Source of the DNA: DATLCI01 sp035526435
GTDB lineage: Bacteria; Acidobacteriota; Terriglobia; Terriglobales; Acidobacteriaceae
DNA: 11,393 nt
Reading direction: 5' to 3'
Assembly (NCBI GenBank): GCA_035526435.1
Contig: DATLCI010000085.1
Span: 1-11,393, forward strand
How positions within the stretch are numbered: position 1 is the stretch's first letter; every line of letters starts with the position of its first letter. This document shows, one piece after another, positions 1-7,411 of the stretch. The notes below the pieces were generated by a model, which saw only the letters and a list, made by a program, of their open reading frames with translations, was not told the origin of the DNA and ran no database searches. A program made the translations under genes and the position numbers.

Positions 1-2
1 AT

Positions 3-1829
3 CAAGATCCGGACGCGCAAAAAAGACTCATCATCGTCTTTGCCCTCACCTTCCTCGCCATCATCATCAGTCAGCAGCTGATGGAGCGGTATGGCCCGAA
101 GCCTGCGCCGAAGACCGCGCCGACGCAGACCGAAGCAACAGCGGCCACTCAGAGCACCATCTCGCCTGGCGCCACTGCGGCCGGTAACAACCCGCCAGCG
201 TCGGTCTCAAAAGTGCCCACCGCGGCAGCCAAGGCGGAAACACCTGCCGCGGCCACGGTTGAGACTAAACAGGCGGCCGCCGAAAGCGATGTCGTTATCG
301 AGAACGACCTCTATCGCGTGACTATCACCAACCGGGGCGCGCAGGTGAAGTCCTGGATCCTCAAGCAGCATCAGGACAACAAGGGCAAGCGTCTCGATAT
401 GGTGCATCCCGTCGCCGCGCCTCGCTACGGGTATCCACTATCGCTCTATACCTACGACGAAGCGCTGCGCAACAAGATCAACAGTGCGCTGTACGTATCC
501 AGCGCTTCGGGTACTGTCAGCGCGCCGGCTACGGCAACTTTTGAATTTGCTGACGGCGAGACCTCTGTGCGTAAGACCTTCCATTTCGATCACAGCCATG
601 TAGTGAAGGTAGAAACCTCAGTCACGGACAAGGGCTCCATTGTGAGCGCTTATCCTATGTGGCCCTCCGCCCTCGGCGATCAGGAGAATGCGCCGAGCTT
701 TGGCGCCGGACAGATCATCTGGCAGCATCCGGACAAGATTGAGCGCAAGAATGCGCATTCCGGATTCTTCCTTACCGGCACTACTTCCATCTCGCATGGC
801 AATACGCTGAAGGGACCGTTCTATTGGGCAGGTGTCACGGATCAATTCTTCTCCGCCATCTTCCTGCCCGATGATCCGGCGAACGCGACGTTAGTCGAGT
901 TACATAAGACAATCCCGCAGGATTCGAATGAAAAAGATCCCGCCAAGCTCGCCAAGAATGTTTATTCCGTCCTCGGGGCAGCCGTGGGCAAGGAAAATTC
1001 CCCTACCAGCGTCCGACTCTTTGTGGGTCCCAAGCAATTAGGCGTGCTGCAGAAAGTTCACGCTTACACAGTGGATGCCAATGCCGCGTCCGCCGCGCCC
1101 ATGGGGCCGGACCTGGAAGGCGTGACCGACTATGGCTTCTTCGGCGTCATCGCCAAGCCGCTCTTCCTGTGGCTGAAGTGGACGCACGACCACATGATCG
1201 CGAATTGGGGATGGTCCATCATCATCCTGACCATCATCATCAACCTGGTGCTGTTTCCACTGCGTTACACCAGCATGAAGTCGGCGCTGTTGCAGCAGAA
1301 GATCGCGCCCGAGTTGAAGGCCATCAATCACAAGTACCGGGAGGTGAAGTCGCTCACCGACCCGCGCCAGGCGGAGAAGCAGCGCGAGATCTCGGCGGTG
1401 ATGAAGCGTGAGGGCATTAATCCCATGTCCGGGTGCTTCCCCATGCTCATTCAGTTGCCCTTCTTATTCGCGTTTTATTCCATGCTGTCGGCCGCCAACG
1501 AGTTGCGGCATGCCAACTGGCTCTGGGTAAAAGACCTTTCCTCGCCCGATCCTTATTACATCCTGCCCGTGGCCATTGTGGTGACCATGTACGTGATGCA
1601 GCGCATCACGCCCATGACCGGTATGGATCCCGCGCAGGCGAAGATGATGCAGACCATGATGCCGCTGATGATCGGCGCCATCAGCTTCTCGCTGCCGGCG
1701 GGGCTCGGTGTCTACTGGGTGGCGGGTAACCTGATCGGATTCGCTCTGCAATACGCCATGAACAATTCGAAGACCGCGCGCGAGATCCGCGAGCACCTGG
1801 CCAAGCGCGAAGGCAAGCGCAAGAAATAG
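3..1829 (+). CDS. yidC: Membrane protein insertase YidC (5' end cut off by window edge)
   Basis: YidC inserts and folds inner-membrane proteins, alone or with SecYEG. The reading frame is open to the left edge, and its first codons encode a hydrophobic segment (LIIVFALTFLAIIIS, about nt 27-71), the expected N-terminal membrane anchor. The true start is therefore upstream, and the ATG at 81 is internal. Next comes a low-complexity Ala/Pro/Thr-rich linker (about nt 99-285), then the large periplasmic beta domain (about nt 286-1120). The conserved insertase domain (about nt 1127-1760) has further membrane segments, including IIILTIIINLVLFPL, PMLIQLPFLFAFYSML and YILPVAIVVTMYVM. The Arg codon at 1263-1265, in LFPLRYTSMKS, sits where the family has the conserved groove arginine. 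GINPMSGCFPMLIQLP is a strong family signature. The C-terminus is basic (KREGKRKK), as usual for ribosome contact. The gene ends 27 bases before jag, the standard partner order. Confidence 0.97.
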   Translation, partial: QDPDAQKRLIIVFALTFLAIIISQQLMERYGPKPAPKTAPTQTEATAATQSTISPGATAAGNNPPASVSKVPTAAAKAETPAAATVETKQAAAESDVVIENDLYRVTITNRGAQVKSWILKQHQDNKGKRLDMVHPVAAPRYGYPLSLYTYDEALRNKINSALYVSSASGTVSAPATATFEFADGETSVRKTFHFDHSHVVKVETSVTDKGSIVSAYPMWPSALGDQENAPSFGAGQIIWQHPDKIERKNAHSGFFLTGTTSISHGNTLKGPFYWAGVTDQFFSAIFLPDDPANATLVELHKTIPQDSNEKDPAKLAKNVYSVLGAAVGKENSPTSVRLFVGPKQLGVLQKVHAYTVDANAASAAPMGPDLEGVTDYGFFGVIAKPLFLWLKWTHDHMIANWGWSIIILTIIINLVLFPLRYTSMKSALLQQKIAPELKAINHKYREVKSLTDPRQAEKQREISAVMKREGINPMSGCFPMLIQLPFLFAFYSMLSAANELRHANWLWVKDLSSPDPYYILPVAIVVTMYVMQRITPMTGMDPAQAKMMQTMMPLMIGAISFSLPAGLGVYWVAGNLIGFALQYAMNNSKTAREIREHLAKREGKRKK

Positions 1830-1830
1830 C

Positions 1831-1836
1831 TATAAT
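1831..1836 (+). promoter_or_regulatory. -10-like box TATAAT upstream of jag
   Basis: A perfect TATAAT in the context GCTATAATC begins one base after the yidC stop codon and 26 bases before the jag ATG. No clear TTGACA lies 16-18 bases upstream. It could give jag an internal promoter within a yidC-jag operon. Similar GCTAnAnT boxes precede other genes here. This is inferred from sequence only. Confidence 0.45.
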
Positions 1837-1856
1837 CTGCCGGAGAAGATACTCAT

Positions 1857-2393
1857 ATGAAAGATAAAGTCGCCGCCGCCAATCAGGTGAATGACCTGTT
1901 GAAGACCATCCTGGCTCAGGGAGGCTTCAAGCTGAAGTACCGCATCACCGTGAATCCGCCCCAGCCCGCTGACTCTGATTGGGCGCAGCCTGACATTTCC
2001 GTGGACTTCGCCGGCCCCCACAGCGCGCTGCTGCTGGAGCGTGGCGGCGAAGTGCTGAACGCCTTCGAACATCTGACTCTGAAAGCGCTGCGTCTCGAGA
2101 ACGAAGAGCATGACCGCATCAGCTTCGATTGCCGCAACTCCAAGGCTGTCCGCCGCGAAGAACTGCGCATGGCCGCGGAAGTGGCGGCCGAGCGCGTCCG
2201 CAAGACCAATATGCCGTATCACTTTGCGCCCATGAATTCCCGTGAGCGCCGCATGCTCCACATGGTGCTGGGCAAGTCCGCCGACTTGCGCACCGAGAGC
2301 GAAGGTGAAGGCAGCCGCCGCTGTGTCGTCCTTTATCCCAAGGACTATAAAGGTGGGGTGGTGGCCAAGCCCTTTGGGCGCAGCCGCCGCTAG
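1857..2393 (+). CDS. jag: KH/R3H single-stranded nucleic-acid-binding protein Jag (KhpB)
   Basis: This is a 178-residue RNA-binding protein of the Jag/KhpB/SpoIIIJ-associated family, normally encoded directly after yidC, as here. Residues about 35-110 form a KH-like domain, and residues about 111-178 form the R3H domain. The R3H motif is visible as R121-R-M-L-H125 within NSRERRMLHMVL. The start is supported by GGAG about ten bases before the ATG. The N-terminal Jag_N domain of longer Firmicute homologues is absent; the protein starts almost directly at the KH region. The KH GxxG loop is degenerate: L60-E-R-G63 in LLLERGGEVL, where the family usually has G-K-R-G. KH/R3H proteins of this type bind RNA and have been linked to small-RNA and cell-division control in Gram-positives; the role in this organism is not known from sequence. 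The C-terminus is basic (KPFGRSRR). Confidence 0.93.
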   Translation: MKDKVAAANQVNDLLKTILAQGGFKLKYRITVNPPQPADSDWAQPDISVDFAGPHSALLLERGGEVLNAFEHLTLKALRLENEEHDRISFDCRNSKAVRREELRMAAEVAAERVRKTNMPYHFAPMNSRERRMLHMVLGKSADLRTESEGEGSRRCVVLYPKDYKGGVVAKPFGRSRR

Positions 2394-2436
2394 CGTAGTC
2401 AAAACTCGCAACCCCAAGCGCAACTCGGACCCACAC

Positions 2437-2442
2437 TACAAT
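2437..2442 (+). promoter_or_regulatory. -10-like box TACAAT upstream of mnmE
   Basis: TACAAT, in the context CACTACAATAAC, lies 6 bases before an in-frame GTG (2449) and 24 bases before the ATG at 2467. Neither start has a Shine-Dalgarno sequence. A -10 at this spacing would begin transcription at or next to the GTG, compatible with a leaderless message. No convincing -35 is seen. Confidence 0.4.
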
Positions 2443-2466
2443 AACGTCGTGCAGCCCGACGTCCAC

Positions 2467-3837
2467 ATGGATGACACCACCATCGTCGCAATAGCCACCG
2501 CTCCCGGACGCGGCGGCATCGGCGTCGTGCGGCTTTCCGGGCCGCAGGCCCGCACCATCGCCGCGCCCATGCTGCGTTTGACCCGCGAACTCGAAGCCGG
2601 GCGCGCAATCTTCGGCGAACTTCTCGACGTACAAGCTACCTCCGACCAGCGCCTCGATGAGGTCGTCGTTACGTACTTCCCCGCGCCCCATTCCTACACC
2701 ACTGAAGATGTCGTAGAGATCTCGGCACACGGGTCGCCGGTCATCCTGCGCCGCATCGTGGAAATGGCGCTGGCCGGCGGCGCGCGCCTCGCCGAGCCCG
2801 GCGAATTCACCATGCGTGCCTTCCTCCACGGACGCATCGACCTCACCCAGGCCGAAGCGGTGCGTGACCTCATTGACTCCCAGACTTTGTTTCAGGCCAA
2901 GACGGCTGCCCAGCAGCTCGAGGGCTCCCTCTCGCGCCGGATCCAGCCAATTAAGAAGATGCTGGTTGAACTGATTGCCACGCTAGAAGCCGGTGTCGAC
3001 TTCGCGGAAGACGACATTTCGGTCCTACCCGCCGACCAGATACTCGACCGCATTGCGAAGATCCAAGTACCGCTCCAACAACTCGCCGATTCGTTCGCCT
3101 TCGGCAAGATGGTGCATGAAGGTCTTACGCTCGCTATAGTCGGGCGTCCGAATGTTGGTAAATCCAGCCTGTTTAACCGGCTGGTGGAGCGGGACCGCGC
3201 CATCGTGACTTCAACTCCGGGTACCACGCGCGATCTGGTCAGCGAGACCGTCGCCCTCAACGGTATCCCTATCCATTTAATAGATACCGCGGGAATTCAC
3301 GCCGCCGGCGACGAAGCCGAGCGTATCGGCATTCAGAAATCTTATGAAGCATTAGCCGACGCGGATGTCGTGCTGGTCGTCTCCGAAGCGAATGCCTCTC
3401 CGGCCGCCCTTCAGCACGACGCGAAGATGCTGGCCGCACTTCATCCCCGAAAGGCCATCCTTGTCGCCAACAAATCTGATTTGGCCCAATTGCCCGCTCA
3501 AGCCGTCAATTTTAATGGCGCGTCTGGCGTTGGTACGTCCGCGCTCACCGGCGACGGCATCGCCGACCTCCGCCAGGAGATTTTGCGCCAGATGGGTGGG
3601 GATCATTCCCCACAACTGGAATCGGGCTTTCTCACGAACACTCGCCATCAAGAACTGATTAAGGAATCGCTCGCAGCTCTGACTGCCGCACAAAGGGCGG
3701 TACAGACGCAAACCCCGCACGAGATGCTGCTACTGGATCTGTACGCGACGCTGCGTCCGCTCGACGCGCTGACCGGACAAACTTCCGCCGACGACATCCT
3801 GCACCTGATTTTTGGCACATTCTGCATTGGGAAATGA
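2467..3837 (+). CDS. mnmE: tRNA uridine-5-carboxymethylaminomethyl modification GTPase MnmE
   Basis: MnmE is the GTPase that, with FAD enzyme MnmG, uses a methylene-tetrahydrofolate-derived carbon to modify wobble U34 of several tRNAs. From ATG 2467 the protein has 456 residues, matching the usual length of about 450. The N-terminal folate-binding domain opens with TIVAIATAPGRGGIGVVRLSG. A helical domain follows, with the G domain inserted in it: P-loop GRPNVGKSS at about residues 226-234, switch motif TPGTTRD, DTAG, and NKSD for guanine specificity. The protein ends in the invariant C-I-G-K, whose cysteine is catalytically required in the family. The reading frame extends back into jag, but the family N-terminus aligns at 2467. 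GTG 2449 would add six residues and is a credible alternative because a TACAAT box lies just before it and no Shine-Dalgarno is present. Unusually, mnmG does not follow directly: a receptor gene lies between them. Confidence 0.96.
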   Translation: MDDTTIVAIATAPGRGGIGVVRLSGPQARTIAAPMLRLTRELEAGRAIFGELLDVQATSDQRLDEVVVTYFPAPHSYTTEDVVEISAHGSPVILRRIVEMALAGGARLAEPGEFTMRAFLHGRIDLTQAEAVRDLIDSQTLFQAKTAAQQLEGSLSRRIQPIKKMLVELIATLEAGVDFAEDDISVLPADQILDRIAKIQVPLQQLADSFAFGKMVHEGLTLAIVGRPNVGKSSLFNRLVERDRAIVTSTPGTTRDLVSETVALNGIPIHLIDTAGIHAAGDEAERIGIQKSYEALADADVVLVVSEANASPAALQHDAKMLAALHPRKAILVANKSDLAQLPAQAVNFNGASGVGTSALTGDGIADLRQEILRQMGGDHSPQLESGFLTNTRHQELIKESLAALTAAQRAVQTQTPHEMLLLDLYATLRPLDALTGQTSADDILHLIFGTFCIGK

Positions 3838-4043
3838 GCAATTTGGCGAGCCGGCTCTTCCAAAATCCATAGAACACTTTTCAAAATTTCCCGCGGATTT
3901 AGCCAATTCCTTATGGAAAGATGATGGCGACTGGGTTAGAGTATCTCTGCCCGTTCACATCTCCCCAGGATTGGATTTCCGTTTTACCTTCACGCAAGGT
4001 TGCTTGCGGAAGTATGTGCCATTTGAATTTCAGGAGCTCAGAT
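3838..4043 (+). promoter_or_regulatory. Leader/promoter region of the TonB receptor gene
   Basis: This 206-base gap between mnmE and the receptor gene is more AT-rich than its surroundings. It contains a small hairpin (CGCAA at 3993-3997 with TTGCG at 4004-4008). I see no convincing sigma-70 -35/-10 pair and no recognised riboswitch. It must hold the receptor promoter unless the gene is read through from mnmE; no terminator for mnmE is evident. Confidence 0.3.
4032..4036 (+). promoter_or_regulatory. Ribosome binding site AGGAG of the TonB receptor
   Basis: AGGAG lies 7 bases before ATG 4044 and fixes that codon as the start over the upstream in-frame ATG at 3921, which would put extra residues before the signal peptide. 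It is one of the few clear Shine-Dalgarno sequences in the window. Confidence 0.8.
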
Positions 4044-7000
4044 ATGTTCAGTTCGTCTATGAAAAATACCTTCCGCATCGTCAGCCTGCTTGCGTTGTGT
4101 CTGATGCTCTCGGCCGCCGCGGTGGCACAGTCCACCATCAACGGCGCCGTTGGCGGCGTAGTTACCGACCAATCCGGCGCGGTGATCCCCAACGCCAAAA
4201 TTGAGATCAGGAATACCGAAACCAATAGCACCGTCACAACTTCGGCGGATGAATCCGGCCGCTTCCGCGCCGCTAACCTCGCCCCCGGCACCTATGACGT
4301 AAAGATCACCGCCGGCGGCTTCGCTGATTACAAAGCCACCCGCATGGTCGTCGAAGTCGGACGTATCAGCAACGTCGACGCCAAGATGAACATCACTGGC
4401 AAAGGCGAGACCATTGACGTGATGGACGAAGCTCCGGTGATCAACACTGAGCGCCAGGATTTCGCCAGCAACATCAATCAGGAAGCCATCCAGAACCTCC
4501 CTATCAACGGACGCCGCTGGTCGAACTATGCGTTGCTTACGCCCAACGCGAACCCGGATGGAAACTTCGGACTCATCAGCTTCCGCGGCATCTCTGGCTT
4601 GCTCAACAACAGCACCGTGGACGGCGGCGACAACAATAGCAATTTCTATGGTGAAGAACGCGGACGTACCCGCCTCAGCTATTCCACCAGCCAGGACTCG
4701 ATTCGTGAGTTCCAGGTCAACACCTCGAATTTCTCTGCGGAATACGGACGCTCTGCCGGCGGTGTGGTCAACACCGTCACCAAGAGCGGTACCAATAACC
4801 TCCATGGCAGCGGGTACTGGTACATCCGTGATAATGCTTTGGGCGCCACTAACCCCAGCAGCCTTCTGAATAATCAACCGTTTAAAGCGGAAGATCGTCG
4901 CCAGCAATTCGGCGCCACCATCGGTGGTCCCATCGTCAAAGATCGCGCCTTCTTCTTTTTTAACTATGACCAGCAGAAGCGCAACTTCCCGGGATTGGCT
5001 GTTCCTATCACGACCGGAACGAACGCATATGGCCGGTACGCCCCGAGTGACCCGGTCGCCGCGGGTAAGGCTGCTTGCCCCGCGAACCAGTCGTTGCCGG
5101 CAAGTGGAACCGGTGCTTATACCCTGGGCGAGGCAATTTTCTGCCGTTTTGGCGGGAATCTCGCGGCCGCTCAAGCGGCTGAATCGGCTGGCTTCGGCTT
5201 CATCACCGGTTTGCTCGGAACCAATGAACGCAAGGGCGACCAGTTGCTCTTCTTCCCCAAGGTTGATGTCAGGATTCTGGGTGGTAACTGGGCAACCAGT
5301 TACAACTGGCTGAACTGGGATTCGCCGGCTGGCATCCAGACCCAACCAACTAACACTATCGCCAGAGATCAGTTCGGTAACGATCTGGTTCGCACCCGGG
5401 TTTTGAACTCCACCTTCAATCGGGCACTCGGTACCCATGCTGCCTTTGAACTACGGTTCCACTGGAGCCTCGAGAATTTAAGCGGCAGCTACCAGGAATC
5501 CCTGCCAGGTCAGCCCTCGGTCGTCGGTGCGGATGGCACTTCTCATCCTCCGGGAGTCACCATCACCAACTGGCTGAATTTTGGTACCCGCGATTATCTG
5601 CCGCGTCCTGCAAATCCCGAAGAGGAACAGTTTCAGGAGTCAGGCAACGTTCTTGTCAGCTGGGGTAAGCACAACACCAAAATCGGTGGCGAATGGCTTC
5701 ACCAGAACGAGGAGGTACAGTCTTCGAGCCGAGGCTTCGGAGAATTTGCATACACCGGTGTCCATGCCTGGGCAAACTTCCTTGCCGATGCATATAACGC
5801 GAGTGGGAATAACTTCACCGGTAGCGGTCTACGCCGTTGCGGAACCTCGACGTCGAGCTGCTATTCCAACCTCACTCAGACTGTAGGAGCACTTGGGTAC
5901 AGCTTCAAGACGAATGACTATGCCTTTTTCATCCAGGATGACTGGAAGATCCATCCGCGCTTGAACATTAACATGGGATTACGCTACGATCGTCAGCTCT
6001 TCCCTCAAGCACAATTCGTTAACGCCTTGCTGCCACTCACGGGCAGCTCCCCCAACGACAATAACAACCTTGCTCCGCGCGCAGGCTTTGCCTGGGACAT
6101 CTTGGGTACCGGGAAACTGGTTGCCCGTGGTGGATACGGCATATACTTCGCCCGCATCATCAACTCCACGATCGCAGCGGGCTTGGCCAATACCGGCGTG
6201 GCAACGGCGCAGCCGAGCTACCGCGTCAGCGCTTCTGCAACCAGCCCGGTGTATCCCACGATTCTCACGAACAGCACGATTCCCGCTAGCGTGGGCGCCC
6301 CGAACGTAGTCTTCTGGGATCCGAACTTCAAAACTCCGATGATCCACCAGAGCGATTTCGTGGTGGAGTATGAGTTCATGAAGAACACTGTAGCCTCCGT
6401 GTCTTATCTCAACAGCATGGGACGCGACCTGGTGAACTTCCTGGATACCAACCTGCCGAATGGTTACTCCGGCAATACGACGTTTACGCGTCCGGATGCG
6501 AGTTCGTTCGTCGTGCCTACGTATGGTACGGCCGCACGCCCGAACGCATCTTTCGCGCAGATCACGAATATCACCAATGCGGTCAGCTCCGATTACAACG
6601 CCATCGTCTTTCAGGTGACGCGGCGTATGACGGCTGGGTGGCAGATGCAGTCCAGTTATACCTATTCGAAGGCAACGGACAATGGCCAGAACTCCGCCAC
6701 CTTCACTACCGGTAACAATGCGCTCGACCCGAGAAACCCGGGGAATGAGTTCGGACGTTCGAATTTCGATGTGCCGCACAAGTTCATTCTCGCAGCCGTT
6801 TGGAAGCCTAACTTCTTCAAGAATGAGAAGAACGTGGCGCACTATGTGCTGGATGACTGGACCCTGGCGCCGATCATCAGCGTTTCATCGGGATTCGCTT
6901 ACACCGGGACCATCAATGGCGACCTGCCCACGGGCAGCTGCGGTTCAAGTCGCTTTGGTATCAACTGCGCCAGCCCCGGCACCAACCGCCCTGCGGACGT

Positions 7001-7313
7001 GGAGAAAAACCTTTTTACCGCTCCTTCACGACAGACGGTGGACTATCGCATGTCCCGGTCCTTCCGCGTTACCGAAGGAACTAAGCTGGAATTTATAGCT
7101 GAAGCCTTCAACCTGTTGAACCGTTCTAACGTGACCGGGGTCACCACCACCCGATACAACATGGGTAGCTGCACGGGAACGAATGCTGCGGGAACCCTGG
7201 CGTGCGCGTTGACTGATAACGCTTCCTTCGGAGCACCCAATTCCGGCGGACTGAACAATGGCACCAACCTGCGCGAACGGCAGATCCAGTTCGCTCTCCG
7301 CTTCCAGTTCTAA
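4044..7313 (+). CDS. TonB-dependent receptor, Oar-like, with carboxypeptidase regulatory-like domain
   Basis: This is a 1089-residue outer-membrane receptor that would import a large substrate using TonB/ExbBD energy; the substrate cannot be told from sequence. The start follows a good AGGAG and gives a signal peptide (MKNTFRIVSLLALCLMLSAA, probable cleavage after AVA at residue 28). Residues about 30-115 form a carboxypeptidase-regulatory-like beta sandwich (GVVTDQSGAVIPNAKIEIRN, then GRFRAANLAPGTYDVKITAGGF). Residues about 125-250 form the plug (LPINGRRW, FRGISG, EYGRSAGGVVNTVTKSGTN). The rest is the beta barrel, with alternating aromatic strands such as YAFFIQDDWKIHPRLNINMGLRYD. It ends in RQIQFALRFQF, with the C-terminal phenylalanine typical of barrel proteins. 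Such Oar-like receptors occur as large paralogous families in Acidobacteriota. I see no obvious TonB box. No SusD-like partner or polysaccharide genes are adjacent. A strong terminator follows, so it is probably its own unit. Confidence 0.93.
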   Translation: MFSSSMKNTFRIVSLLALCLMLSAAAVAQSTINGAVGGVVTDQSGAVIPNAKIEIRNTETNSTVTTSADESGRFRAANLAPGTYDVKITAGGFADYKATRMVVEVGRISNVDAKMNITGKGETIDVMDEAPVINTERQDFASNINQEAIQNLPINGRRWSNYALLTPNANPDGNFGLISFRGISGLLNNSTVDGGDNNSNFYGEERGRTRLSYSTSQDSIREFQVNTSNFSAEYGRSAGGVVNTVTKSGTNNLHGSGYWYIRDNALGATNPSSLLNNQPFKAEDRRQQFGATIGGPIVKDRAFFFFNYDQQKRNFPGLAVPITTGTNAYGRYAPSDPVAAGKAACPANQSLPASGTGAYTLGEAIFCRFGGNLAAAQAAESAGFGFITGLLGTNERKGDQLLFFPKVDVRILGGNWATSYNWLNWDSPAGIQTQPTNTIARDQFGNDLVRTRVLNSTFNRALGTHAAFELRFHWSLENLSGSYQESLPGQPSVVGADGTSHPPGVTITNWLNFGTRDYLPRPANPEEEQFQESGNVLVSWGKHNTKIGGEWLHQNEEVQSSSRGFGEFAYTGVHAWANFLADAYNASGNNFTGSGLRRCGTSTSSCYSNLTQTVGALGYSFKTNDYAFFIQDDWKIHPRLNINMGLRYDRQLFPQAQFVNALLPLTGSSPNDNNNLAPRAGFAWDILGTGKLVARGGYGIYFARIINSTIAAGLANTGVATAQPSYRVSASATSPVYPTILTNSTIPASVGAPNVVFWDPNFKTPMIHQSDFVVEYEFMKNTVASVSYLNSMGRDLVNFLDTNLPNGYSGNTTFTRPDASSFVVPTYGTAARPNASFAQITNITNAVSSDYNAIVFQVTRRMTAGWQMQSSYTYSKATDNGQNSATFTTGNNALDPRNPGNEFGRSNFDVPHKFILAAVWKPNFFKNEKNVAHYVLDDWTLAPIISVSSGFAYTGTINGDLPTGSCGSSRFGINCASPGTNRPADVEKNLFTAPSRQTVDYRMSRSFRVTEGTKLEFIAEAFNLLNRSNVTGVTTTRYNMGSCTGTNAAGTLACALTDNASFGAPNSGGLNNGTNLRERQIQFALRFQF

Positions 7314-7330
7314 GCGGACGCGTTCCTCTC

Positions 7331-7359
7331 GGGCGGCAGCTTCGGCTGCCGCCCTTTTT
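7331..7359 (+). terminator. Rho-independent terminator with UUCG tetraloop
   Basis: A perfect 10-bp stem (GGGCGGCAGC at 7331-7340 with GCTGCCGCCC at 7345-7354) closes a TTCG loop and is followed by TTTTTC. It lies 17 bases after the receptor stop codon. It should end receptor transcription efficiently and isolate the downstream mnmG, which then needs its own promoter. Confidence 0.95.
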
Positions 7360-7398
7360 CTTCCCGTCTCCCTCCGCCATGAACGCGAAAAAACCCGC

Positions 7399-7404
7399 TA
7401 AAAT
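7399..7404 (+). promoter_or_regulatory. -10-like box TAAAAT directly before mnmG
   Basis: TAAAAT, in the context CGCTAAAATAG, ends 7 bases before the in-frame GTG at 7412. That is the spacing expected if transcription begins at the GTG itself. Because the receptor terminator at 7331-7359 blocks read-through, a promoter is required between 7360 and the gene, which supports this box. No consensus -35 is visible. Confidence 0.5.
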
Positions 7405-7411
7405 AGAGGCT

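Noticed and set aside
81..83. ATG as the start of yidC
   Set aside because: The upstream in-frame codons encode the hydrophobic N-terminal anchor expected of YidC and there is no stop before the window edge, so this Met is internal.
2242..2466. Upstream extension of mnmE into jag
   Set aside because: The MnmE family N-terminus (TIVAIATAPGRGG) begins just after ATG 2467; the extension overlaps the jag R3H region and has no family similarity.
2119..2829. A 236-codon minus-strand frame across the jag-mnmE junction
   Set aside because: It overlaps two well-supported genes in antisense and shows no domain features.
4038..5438. A 466-codon open frame on the minus strand opposite the receptor gene
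   Set aside because: It lies wholly antisense to a confidently identified receptor, its translation is rich in V, A, G, R and D with no family motifs, and it reflects the codon bias of the true gene.
5979..6842. A 287-codon minus-strand frame opposite the receptor barrel
   Set aside because: It is antisense to conserved barrel sequence, and its His/Arg/Ile/Val-heavy composition is typical of shadow frames.
7379..7411. ATG 7379 as the mnmG start
   Set aside because: It has no Shine-Dalgarno and lies upstream of the likely -10 box at 7399-7404. It adds 11 residues before the FAD motif and remains possible if transcription starts earlier.
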